A stretch of 50,190 bases of DNA from Candidatus Hodarchaeota archaeon. GTDB lineage: Archaea; Asgardarchaeota; Heimdallarchaeia; Hodarchaeales; Hodarchaeaceae. Under the pieces are notes generated by a model. It was not told the DNA's origin, did no database searches, and saw only the letters and a program-made list of their open reading frames with translations. The DNA lies in contig JAEOTQ010000135.1 of NCBI GenBank assembly GCA_016839785.1, positions 1-50,190 of the forward strand, read 5' to 3'. Below, piece by piece: positions 43,453 to 50,190 of this stretch; positions within the stretch are counted from its first letter, which is position 1, and each line of letters begins with the position of its first letter. The position numbers and the translations under genes are program-made.

Positions 43453-44091
43453 TTACTGAAAGGTTTTCTCTAATAGGTTTTCAACCTTTTGACGCATTTC
43501 TTCAATTGTCCCTTCACTAGTAAGAGTATGAAGTAGATTTTGAGAAGAATAATAGTCAATCAATGGTTTAGTTTGATTTTCATACGTATTCAGCCGTTTC
43601 TTTACTGTTTCCTCCGTATCATCAGATCGCTGAAACAATTCGCCTGAACATTTATCACACGATCCTTCTTTTAAGGGGGGATTAAATTCAATATGAAAAA
43701 TCGCACCGCACTCTTTACAGGTTCGTCTACCAGTTATTCTCTGAACTAATAACCCATAATCAACATTAATATTGATAACCAGATCGATATCAGTTATTTT
43801 TACTAGTTCATTTGCTTGAGCTATGTTTCTAGGATAACCATCTAATATGAATCCTTTGGAACTATCATCTTTCATTAGTCGTTCTTTTAATAGATCAAGT
43901 ACAATCGCATCAGGTACCAAATTTCCAGTATTCATAAACTCTTTAGCTTTTATTCCAAGAACAGTTTCTCGTTTCACTGCATCACGTAGCAAGTCACCAG
44001 TGCTAATTTGTGGAATTTGATGTTTTTGAGTAATAAATTTAGCTTGGGTACCTTTTCCTGAACCAGGTGCGCCTAAAACAATTAACTTCAT
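43453..44091 (-). CDS. adk: Adenylate kinase, zinc-lid type
   Basis: A 212-residue adenylate kinase. It converts ATP plus AMP to two ADP. P-loop GAPGSGKGTQ (7-16), STGDLLRDAV, FILDGYPRNIAQA and the lid with four Cys (125, 128, 145, 148) that bind zinc are visible, then RSDDTEETVKKRL. This is the bacterial-type short-chain enzyme rather than the trimeric archaeal AdkA, which suggests acquisition from bacteria. ATG at 44091 is used. It follows the ACT-domain gene by 15 nt, probably in one operon. Confidence 0.93.
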   Translation of the reverse strand: MKLIVLGAPGSGKGTQAKFITQKHQIPQISTGDLLRDAVKRETVLGIKAKEFMNTGNLVPDAIVLDLLKERLMKDDSSKGFILDGYPRNIAQANELVKITDIDLVININVDYGLLVQRITGRRTCKECGAIFHIEFNPPLKEGSCDKCSGELFQRSDDTEETVKKRLNTYENQTKPLIDYYSSQNLLHTLTSEGTIEEMRQKVENLLEKTFQ

Positions 44092-44106
44092 CTAATAGCC
44101 CTATCC

Positions 44107-44832
44107 TCAATTTGATGCGATTTCATTATTCAGTTTCAGTAAAATGTCTCGTGCTTTCGAGGCATGTTGTTCATTAATTACAAAAACAATAACAAGGTGA
44201 TCCTCATGGAGTACCATTGTGTCATATATACTTATTGCTTGATCCGCTAGGAGAGAAGATATATGCGCAAGAATACCTGGAATTTCAGCTGCTTGTTGTG
44301 GTAACATCAGCCTTAGAAGACTAAGTGAATCATGTAATTTTAAGAAGTCAACTCCAGAGAATGAACTGATAGTTTCTAAGAAACCAGTCTCAGCCATCTT
44401 TTTGACATAGAGCTCGACACTATGATGGCTTAAATAAGCGGAATTAAGATCATCTTTCTTAATCTGTTTGAAAATTATATTTAGTATTTCTTTACTATCA
44501 ATATCTTTATTTAAATTGATCTTATAGTGTTTTAAACCATCTAGTACTTCTGTTGTACCCCTTTTGAGTACACTTTGTACCCGTTTCACTCCAAGAAATT
44601 CCTCTTGTTGTTCACGAAGCCTTTTAAGATATCGTGTAATCGCTACAGCCACATTCCCTTCTAGTTTAACGGGATCTTTATCAGAAAAATCTTCGTTATC
44701 AATAAGCTGTGCTTTAATTTTTTTAGCAATTTCTCGTTGAGCTCTCTTCCGTTGCTGAAGTTCATGAACAAGAGAGGGATCTTGATCTAAAATTTCATGT
44801 ACAATTTTAGAGACAGACTTGTCCGTTGCCAT
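44107..44832 (-). CDS. ACT-domain protein, archaeal type
   Basis: A 241-residue protein. Residues 8-75 have a helix-turn-helix look (KIVHEILDQDPSLVHELQQ, then AQREIAKKIKAQL and VAVAITRYLKRL), which I recall in a conserved archaeal family that combines this with an ACT domain. The C-terminal part (about 168-240) fits ACT: LRLMLPQQAAEIPGILAHISSLLADQAISIYDTMVLHEDHLVIVFVINEQ. ACT domains bind amino acids or other small ligands. It probably is a ligand-responsive regulator; DNA binding is inference. First in the operon with adk. The 410-nt gap upstream (44833-45242) holds only a hairpin. Confidence 0.7.
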   Translation of the reverse strand: MATDKSVSKIVHEILDQDPSLVHELQQRKRAQREIAKKIKAQLIDNEDFSDKDPVKLEGNVAVAITRYLKRLREQQEEFLGVKRVQSVLKRGTTEVLDGLKHYKINLNKDIDSKEILNIIFKQIKKDDLNSAYLSHHSVELYVKKMAETGFLETISSFSGVDFLKLHDSLSLLRLMLPQQAAEIPGILAHISSLLADQAISIYDTMVLHEDHLVIVFVINEQHASKARDILLKLNNEIASN

Positions 44833-45113
44833 CTCAATTCTCCATACAAAGTTTATTTATGATGATATTTAGCCAACTTAAAGCGATATTAGAAAATTTG
44901 AAAAATAAATCACTAAACATTGTTTATTACCTAAATTCTTCTGATTACATATAGAAACATATGCTAATGCTTCAAATTCGCCTGTATACGCCATGTGTTG
45001 GCTTCTTACATTTGTTTTTATTTTTTCTGAAAAAAATTACGAGTATTGAATTTTTATACGTAATTCGAATGTCTGGGGCAAGAAAAAAGAATAATTCCTA
45101 TAATCTAAGGTGA

Positions 45114-45141
45114 AGGGTGTGGATTTTTCATATTACACCCT
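45114..45141. terminator. Hairpin in a long intergenic region
   Basis: AGGGTGT at 45114-45120 pairs with ACACCCT at 45135-45141 over a 14-nt T-rich loop, and ATTTTA follows. In the 44833-45242 gap no other feature is clear. It may mark the end or leader of an untranslated RNA; function not shown. Confidence 0.3.
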
Positions 45142-45242
45142 ATTTTACCAAAACCATAATAATATTCGATGATCTGAACAATCTAAGGATTAATGCAACA
45201 TAGAATCGAATAGACTAGTTCTTTCTATTGAGGATCACATTA

Positions 45243-45983
45243 TTGATAAAAAGTAAAATCATGGTAGTAATACCTGCTTATAATGAAGAGCTATCTCTGT
45301 CAAGAGTGATTCAAAAGTTAGAAATATTCTTTACAAGAAAACAAATCTTAGTGGTTGATGATGGGTCAATCGATAGCACACTTTTGATTGCAAAGCAGCT
45401 TGGAGTTGAAATTGTCAGAAACGTTCGTAATCAGGGAAAGGGGTTTGCATTACGAAAAGCATTTCTGATTATTATCTCTAAGATGCCAAATATTGAGTGG
45501 ATATTAACTCTGGATGCTGATGGACAACATAGTCCTGAGGATATTCCAAAACTTATATCAAAAACTAATAGCTTTCCTAATATTGGTATAATCAATGGAA
45601 AGAGACAGTATCGGAAAATGCCGATTTTTAACCGAATATCAAACATTCTAACTTCAAATTGGTGCAATTTTTGGTTGAACTGGGATATCGACGACCTTCA
45701 ATGTGGGTTTCGGCTGTACAATGTTAAAAATCTGAAAGACATTATAAACTATGGATTAACATGTAGAAAATTTGATTTGGAAACTGAATTGTTATTTATT
45801 GCTTGGTTACTGGATATAAAACTCTGTCAAATTCCTATCACAACAATGTATGCCAATCTACAACGTCGATCTCGGATAAAGCCGACATTTGACACTCTTC
45901 GGTGGATTCGCTTGGGAATAAAATTTGGATTTAAGCTCGAGTTTTTTCACAAAATCTGGTTGACAAGGAAAATTAAGTACTAG
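45243..45983 (+). CDS. GT2-family glycosyltransferase (dolichol-phosphate-sugar synthase-like)
   Basis: A GT-A glycosyltransferase of about 246 residues. IMVVIPAYNEELSLSRVI opens the fold, ILVVDDGSIDST carries the first Asp pair, and TLDADGQHSPEDIPKLI is the DxD-containing motif. It lacks the large C-terminal membrane domain of some members. The pattern fits dolichyl-phosphate mannose/glucose synthases, which charge lipid carriers for N-glycosylation. I start at TTG 45243 because GAGG at 45230-45233 is about 9 nt upstream; ATG 45261 (MVVIPAYNEE) is also possible. It is monocistronic, next to the Rab-like GTPase. Confidence 0.83.
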   Translation: MIKSKIMVVIPAYNEELSLSRVIQKLEIFFTRKQILVVDDGSIDSTLLIAKQLGVEIVRNVRNQGKGFALRKAFLIIISKMPNIEWILTLDADGQHSPEDIPKLISKTNSFPNIGIINGKRQYRKMPIFNRISNILTSNWCNFWLNWDIDDLQCGFRLYNVKNLKDIINYGLTCRKFDLETELLFIAWLLDIKLCQIPITTMYANLQRRSRIKPTFDTLRWIRLGIKFGFKLEFFHKIWLTRKIKY

Positions 45984-46055
45984 AAAATTTGAAACAAACA
46001 ATGAAGAGTCCTACCTTAAATAACTCAGATTATATTCATCCAGATCTATTTCGAT

Positions 46056-46065
46056 TTTTTTATAT
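46056..46065 (+). promoter_or_regulatory. Probable TATA element of the Rab-like GTPase gene
   Basis: TTTTTATATA at 46056-46065 has the archaeal TATA form. Transcription would start about 25 bp downstream, near 46085-46090. This argues against the ATG at 46071 and for the ATG at 46152 as start. Confidence 0.4.
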
Positions 46066-46151
46066 AGTGGATGAAATACACTTATTTCAAATACATAAAG
46101 GATGGAATCAGAATATCAGATAATTATCGGGCAGGACAGGGGATTCAATTT

Positions 46152-46700
46152 ATGAAACAGAAATTAGTACTAAAATTAGTTCTTTTAGGTGACCCTGGCG
46201 TGGGTAAAACTTCTTTAATTTCCCAATTTGTCCATGCCAAGTTCAGAAATTCGTACCAACTGACAGTTGGCTTAGATATTTCATCTAAACAAATTAAATT
46301 GGATGATGGTCGTACAGTCACACTTAGCATCAATGATATAGGCGGACAAGCTCGTTTTGCTGCTATACGCCATATGTTCTTTAAAGGTGCTCATTTAGCT
46401 ATGTTTGTATTTGATGTAACCAGAGCTGAAACTCTCAGAAATATCGTCGATCCTTGGCATAAAGAACTCATGGAATTTTGCAGTCAACCTGATTCTACAA
46501 GATCTGCAATACAAACAATATTGGTAGGTAATAAAGCAGATTTAGAAGATTATCGTATGGTGGAGGATGACGAGGGTGAAGCGCTAGCGAGAAAGATCGG
46601 AGCCCAAGGTTACATTTCAGCCTCAGCTAAAGAAAATCTACAAGTAGATGAAGCTTTTAAACGTTTAGCCCAATCTTTCTTTGATCAGGTTCGTACCTGA
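46152..46700 (+). CDS. Rab/Ras-like small GTPase
   Basis: A 182-residue G protein from ATG 46152 (MKQKLVLKLVLLGDPGVGK). Motifs: G1 GDPGVGKTS (13-21), switch-I Thr38 in QLTVGLDIS, G3 DIGGQ (62-66), G4 NKAD (127-130) and G5 SAK (158-160). The body resembles Rab/Ras, with the effector-like WHKELMEF helix and catalytic Gln66, but DIGGQ replaces DTAGQ and recalls Arf/Rag-like G3. There is no C-terminal Cys, so Rab-type prenylation is ruled out as drawn. An unknown gene follows after 27 nt, suggesting an effector or regulator. GGGGATT lies about 9 nt upstream of the start. Confidence 0.9.
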   Translation: MKQKLVLKLVLLGDPGVGKTSLISQFVHAKFRNSYQLTVGLDISSKQIKLDDGRTVTLSINDIGGQARFAAIRHMFFKGAHLAMFVFDVTRAETLRNIVDPWHKELMEFCSQPDSTRSAIQTILVGNKADLEDYRMVEDDEGEALARKIGAQGYISASAKENLQVDEAFKRLAQSFFDQVRT

Positions 46701-46727
46701 ATGATTTAGGTAAAAATTCAACAAAAG

Positions 46728-47603
46728 ATGATTCCTTTGGACATTGACTACAGTTTTTTGGATCAATTTCCTACTTACGTTTTCACAGAATTAATTAGTA
46801 AATGGCAAAATTCGCCCTTAGAACTAGAACCAAGTGGATTATTATCAGATAGCAATATCGAGACAACTAAATCAATTCTTCTTTCCCTAAGTTCCAATAG
46901 ATTGAGTCACCTCCAAAAGCTTGCGGCTACATTAAACCTCACAGATGTGTGGTGGCATGCTTATCAGCTCTCAAATCCGCTATCTTTATCAAAAATCCGG
47001 TTAAGACCGCAAGGAATCGATCTTTCCAAACATTTACCTGAAGATGCTAGTAAAATAACTGCTAAATTCATGTTAATAGACCATTGTGAGCATGCACTCC
47101 TTTTAGTTATCGATTTTTCATCCAGAACTAGATCTTTGCGTGATTGTTATCGGTTTATCTATCTACCTTCTATTAACAAGATTTTACTTGAAAAAAAGGA
47201 TCTTGCCGTGGATTTATTGAAAACTGAACTACTTCCTTACTTAAGTTCAACCCCGGAAAAGTATTCATCAAAACCTATCAGAGCACGGTTGATTAAAAAA
47301 TTAGCCATCTCACCAGATGACCCCCAACACCGATTGAATATCTCTTTTCTAAAAATTAGAATCTCTCTGGAAACATCTGGAATAGAGGGCCTTCAACACA
47401 TCATTATCGAAGGTGAAAATGTAATTCGAGGAGTGGAGACATTGGAGCAGAGACATGAAATCTCCTTAAAGTTTATGGAATCGGGACCATGGGTTGGAGT
47501 AGGAACAACAGATTTCCATATTGAAATACAAAAGGGCATTAAGATTCATCAGCTAGAAACTGATACCTTTATGAGACTTAATACAGTCCTGAATTGGTAT
47601 TGA
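46728..47603 (+). CDS. Hypothetical protein encoded next to the Rab-like GTPase
   Basis: A 291-residue soluble protein starting at ATG 46728, 27 nt after the GTPase stop. The N-terminal half is helical with a Trp pair (VWWHAYQLSN), and the C-terminal half has alternating strands (LNISFLKIRISLE, HIIIEGENVIRGVETLEQRHEISL, TTDFHIEIQKG). I recognise no domain. Close spacing to a GTPase suggests an effector, GAP- or GEF-like partner, but no known catalytic residues are visible. Confidence 0.55.
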   Translation: MIPLDIDYSFLDQFPTYVFTELISKWQNSPLELEPSGLLSDSNIETTKSILLSLSSNRLSHLQKLAATLNLTDVWWHAYQLSNPLSLSKIRLRPQGIDLSKHLPEDASKITAKFMLIDHCEHALLLVIDFSSRTRSLRDCYRFIYLPSINKILLEKKDLAVDLLKTELLPYLSSTPEKYSSKPIRARLIKKLAISPDDPQHRLNISFLKIRISLETSGIEGLQHIIIEGENVIRGVETLEQRHEISLKFMESGPWVGVGTTDFHIEIQKGIKIHQLETDTFMRLNTVLNWY

Positions 47604-47620
47604 GCGATGAAAGGTAAAAT

Positions 47621-47716
47621 CTGGAAGTATCACCCACAATAGCTGTTATTCTTTCTATAATAGTCGGTCTTCTTATATTAATCTTCAGTCTGCAAATTTC
47701 CAGGCGGAATTTGTAA
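47621..47716 (+). CDS. Candidate 31-residue single-membrane-helix peptide (CTG start)
   Basis: Directly after the GTPase partner gene, a frame opening at CTG 47621 encodes LEVSPTIAVILSIIVGL then LILIFSLQISRRNL, one membrane helix with a basic end. AGGT stands 5 nt before CTG, but CTG is a rare start and no ATG/GTG/TTG is in frame. It may be a decayed or frameshifted remnant. The rest of the 256-nt gap up to 47859 has nothing I can call. Confidence 0.25.
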   Translation: MEVSPTIAVILSIIVGLLILIFSLQISRRNL

Positions 47717-47859
47717 ACTGGTTACAAGTTTGATTTTATATTGGGATTCTTATAACTAATTATAACTTAGGGAAGATGTTCTACACTATTTATAGATGAT
47801 TAATTATTGAAATAGACTTATTAGTCAAGTAACTGAGTAGTGTGCAAAGTGATCTGATT

Positions 47860-48912
47860 ATGAGTCAAGAGCGCATCCAAGTTGTTTTAATGAGAATTAT
47901 TGAGGGGTTTTCGGATTATTTTATTTCTCACTTGGAAAAAACCTACCATAAGACACCTACTAAGGTAGAAGTAAAAAACATTACTGTAGAAAAGAAGCTA
48001 GGATCAACGGGCATACATATAGTTCGAGTTACCCTAGATTCCGACGTAGGTTCTGACGACGCAAGTATTGCAGTTAAAATCTATGATGAGTCAGACCAAG
48101 CTCTGGAGGTAGTTAAAAGCATCAATCTATTGGAAAATCGTCTAATGGAATTTCAAAAAAAGGGTATAGCTTCTGCCTCCGTTATTTTCTTTTCTGGTAG
48201 CGTAATAATTATGGAAGGAATACAAGGTGAAGTTTTTCGTGATTCTAAAATTCCTAAACCTCAGAAATATCGCTATGCGGGTCGAGGATTAGCTGCTTTC
48301 CATGGAGTTCAGAAAAACCGAGTTTGGTTTGATAAATATAAGTTATTATTAACCCGTTGTCTTGATTCGGCACCTATTTCCGCTGAAAAAAAGTTGCAGC
48401 TTGAAAATAGTTTTAATCGTGTCATTCCTCTTGCAGAACAAGCATCACAACATTCTGGCGGTCCAAGCTTTGGAGATTTTCATCCTGGTAATTTAATTTT
48501 CGACATTCGTGTGGGTAGAAATCCTATGATTCAAACCCACATAATAGATCCGGAATTTCTAGATATTTCCTCTGAACATGATCGATTGGAAGATATCTGC
48601 AATTTCTTTGCCGTAGAAGCTGTGGATCAATACAGAATGGACAAAACATTAACTAAACTAGCAATGAACATAAAAGCCTTCTTTACTGGGTATAAGGAAA
48701 TTCTAGCCCATAAGCAACATAGTCTTAACGATTATTATTCGAAGACCTATATTCCAATCAATTTCCACTTAGCACTGATGATATTGATGAGTATTTTGAA
48801 TATTCAGCACATGGATGATCTATTTGGCGGTGAGGTAGGTATTCAGAGAGAAATTTCTTTAAGATGTAATTTAATTGAAAAATTACTAGAAGATGATTCT
48901 TTTCCAAATTAG
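47860..48912 (+). CDS. APH/choline-kinase-like phosphotransferase
   Basis: A kinase of about 350 residues. After a non-standard N-terminal part with GSTGIHIVRVTLD, the catalytic loop is PSFGDFHPGNLIF (F-G-D-x-H-P-G-N; Asp and Asn kept, with the His shifted from the usual HGD) and the metal loop is HIIDPEFLD. Protein-kinase-like folds of this type phosphorylate small molecules or, in related ABC1/UbiB/Fam20-like groups, lipids. I start at ATG 47860; an in-frame GTG at 47842 is possible. The metallo-beta-lactamase gene follows after 11 nt. The substrate is unknown. Confidence 0.72.
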   Translation: MSQERIQVVLMRIIEGFSDYFISHLEKTYHKTPTKVEVKNITVEKKLGSTGIHIVRVTLDSDVGSDDASIAVKIYDESDQALEVVKSINLLENRLMEFQKKGIASASVIFFSGSVIIMEGIQGEVFRDSKIPKPQKYRYAGRGLAAFHGVQKNRVWFDKYKLLLTRCLDSAPISAEKKLQLENSFNRVIPLAEQASQHSGGPSFGDFHPGNLIFDIRVGRNPMIQTHIIDPEFLDISSEHDRLEDICNFFAVEAVDQYRMDKTLTKLAMNIKAFFTGYKEILAHKQHSLNDYYSKTYIPINFHLALMILMSILNIQHMDDLFGGEVGIQREISLRCNLIEKLLEDDSFPN

Positions 48913-48923
48913 GATTGAACTTA

Positions 48924-49628
48924 ATGAAACATGAAGTTCTTTACTCAGTCGCAGGAATCGCCACTCAGATTCTTGTGTCTGATGAGAATTTCTTAGTATT
49001 ATTAGACATCGGTGATGGAATACTACGTGATATTGTAGAGAGAGTCAAAACTTTTCCATTTAGAAGACCTATACATATTTTCATCACGCATGGGCATTAC
49101 GATCACTGTGGAGGATTATATTCCTTCCTTGGGTTTTTACGAATGCTTGGTCATAAACACCCTGTTTGTGTTTATTCACCAGAAGGAGGGGATGAAGTTC
49201 AAGCCATACTTAAATCCTTCCTTTCTGTTCAGAAATCTTCTCTTTCCTACCCTTTGGAAGATATTAGATTGTCTCCTGGAGATAAGGTGAAAATTAGTGC
49301 TCAAGTTGAAATTGAAAGCTATCAAATGCAGCATCGAGGTTCAATTATTAGAGTTGGAGCATTGTTACCTATTCCATCATTAGGTTATGCAATCTACTAT
49401 AATAAGGAAAAATGGGTAGCATACACAGGGGACACAGGTTATCATAGAAACACGGAATTGCTTGTTGACAATGCATCCTTCGCATATATTGAAGCAACCA
49501 ACGAAAAGGGAGAATCTAATTCATATCACTTGACACTAGACGAAGCACACAAACTCGGACGTTTGGCAAAGAATTATCGCTTAATCCATAAAAGATACGA
49601 ATCTCGCTTATTAGAACATTTATATTAG
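48924..49628 (+). CDS. Metallo-beta-lactamase-fold hydrolase
   Basis: A 234-residue MBL-fold enzyme. Zinc motif THGHYDHCGG (55-64) includes His56, His58, Asp60 and His61; a later His lies in QMQHRGS and the Asp in YTGDTGYH, which is the bridging ligand region. RNase Z, glyoxalase II and lactonases share this fold; no RNase-Z exosite is seen, so the substrate is undetermined. ATG 48924 is chosen over an in-frame TTG at 48915. It follows the APH-like kinase by 11 nt, and the IF2B-like gene starts 153 nt later. Confidence 0.82.
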   Translation: MKHEVLYSVAGIATQILVSDENFLVLLDIGDGILRDIVERVKTFPFRRPIHIFITHGHYDHCGGLYSFLGFLRMLGHKHPVCVYSPEGGDEVQAILKSFLSVQKSSLSYPLEDIRLSPGDKVKISAQVEIESYQMQHRGSIIRVGALLPIPSLGYAIYYNKEKWVAYTGDTGYHRNTELLVDNASFAYIEATNEKGESNSYHLTLDEAHKLGRLAKNYRLIHKRYESRLLEHLY

Positions 49629-49781
49629 CGATTTTTCGTAATAATTCACTATAATAGTGGAATTAATGGACTCTCCTCACAAAACATCATCCTTCCACAC
49701 TAAAATCTATAGGTTAATATTTTAAAATTGTTCATTAGAAACCAATTCGAAATTTAAGACTTTCTCGTTGTTGAAATCAAG

Positions 49782-50190
49782 GTGCTGTCTAAAACATTCC
49801 TAAAAGATGTGGAATCAATTCATAATGATACTCATAGTGGAGCAGCTAAGATCGCACAGAGCTGTTTAATTGCACTCAAGCAAGAATGTTTGACTTCAAG
49901 TACTAAACTGTCCCGATCCTTCTTAAAAACCGCCATCCAACTTTTATTAGATACACATCCAATGGCCACTATTGAGAATGCGCTCTTACCAATATTTGTC
50001 CGCCTAGTACAACTTATGGATTCCCATCGTTTAGAAAATGGAGATCCAAAGCCTGCTATCGATATGATCTTTGCAACCAGAAGAGAACAGTTAAAGATTG
50101 GAGAAAATCAAACACAAGAAACGTTAGTAAATGTATTAAGGCAGTTTAAATCAATTTTAACTTTTTCCCACTCATCTACAGTAACAAAAG
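49782..50190 (+). CDS. eIF2B/ribose-1,5-bisphosphate-isomerase-like protein, cut by the window end
   Basis: An N-terminal part of 136 residues from GTG 49782. LKDVESIHNDTHSGAAKIAQSCL is the typical opening helix of the eIF2B alpha/beta/delta-like family, and FKSILTFSHSSTVTK at the end matches the first strand of the Rossmann-like half (I-x-T-x-S-x-SST-V). The family comprises translation factor eIF2B regulatory subunits, R15P isomerase and methylthioribose-1-phosphate isomerase; the missing C-terminal half decides which. Upstream in frame there is a stop at 49755-49757. The GTG has no good ribosome site. The gene runs past base 50190. Confidence 0.7.
   Translation, partial: MLSKTFLKDVESIHNDTHSGAAKIAQSCLIALKQECLTSSTKLSRSFLKTAIQLLLDTHPMATIENALLPIFVRLVQLMDSHRLENGDPKPAIDMIFATRREQLKIGENQTQETLVNVLRQFKSILTFSHSSTVTK

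Noticed and set aside
46071..46151. Longer start for the Rab-like GTPase
   Set aside because: A TATA element at 46056-46065 would place transcription start after this ATG, and the added 27 residues do not resemble GTPases.
1..50190. tRNA, rRNA, CRISPR arrays and insertion sequences
   Set aside because: I searched the intergenic stretches by eye for cloverleaf arms, regular spaced repeats and transposase genes and saw none; a tRNAscan or covariance search could still find one.
1..50190. CaaX prenylation substrate encoded in the window
   Set aside because: No predicted protein ends with Cys-aliphatic-aliphatic-x; the closest is the small protein at 24129, which ends in SCDD and does not fit.

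Overview
The window is AT-rich DNA from an archaeon, most likely an Asgard-type lineage (Heimdall-like is a guess). Evidence: an Arf-like GTPase fused to a winged helix, a Rab/Ras-like GTPase, a possible longin-like protein, an eIF2B-like gene, zinc-ribbon membrane proteins, a TrmB regulator, an archaeal ACT-domain protein next to adenylate kinase, and short intergenic regions with archaeal TATA-type elements. Many genes start with TTG behind a Shine-Dalgarno-like sequence. No rRNA, tRNA, CRISPR array or insertion sequence was recognised, so the lineage call rests on gene content only. The left end (1-133) is an almost perfect 62-bp inverted repeat, probably a fold-back artefact at a contig end. 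The right end cuts an eIF2B-like gene.

0.1-3 kb: a minus-strand operon encodes a TIGR04076 protein, the Arf-like GTPase, an isoprenylcysteine-methyltransferase-like membrane enzyme and a prenyltransferase-beta-like alpha-toroid protein. It is the most interesting module, because it looks like a small-GTPase/prenylation locus, although key residues are missing. 3-7.4 kb: small membrane proteins, an isochorismatase-like hydrolase, a DUF1801 protein, a YhhN protein, a longin-like protein and an autoregulated-looking flavin-binding protein/MarR pair. 7.4-11 kb: a tight operon for N-acyl-amino-acid metabolism (amidohydrolase, COG3375-type GNAT, NAAAR/MenC-type enolase). 11-15 kb: a zinc-finger membrane protein, an LRR protein, a second TIGR04076 protein, a GNAT and an APH-like kinase.

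15-27 kb is metabolic: phosphoglucose isomerase, a rhodanese and a NapH-like polyferredoxin, TrmB divergent from a membrane protein, a VOC protein, lipoate ligase, a 2-oxoacid dehydrogenase E1-alpha that is fused to an E3 dimerisation module and broken by one in-frame TAA, ribose-5-phosphate isomerase and an acyl-CoA ligase. 27-38 kb holds a plus-strand run: TPR protein, HAD phosphatase, a membrane-anchored subtilase with site-1-protease-like layout, a DHH phosphoesterase and a GT4 glycosyltransferase, followed by small unknown genes, a GNAT and a second GT4.

38-50 kb: a giant secreted surface protein, a TPR protein with a possible nuclease-fold C-terminus, the ACT-protein/adk operon, a GT2 glycosyltransferase, the Rab-like GTPase with an unknown partner gene, an APH-like kinase, a metallo-beta-lactamase-fold protein and the cut eIF2B-like gene.
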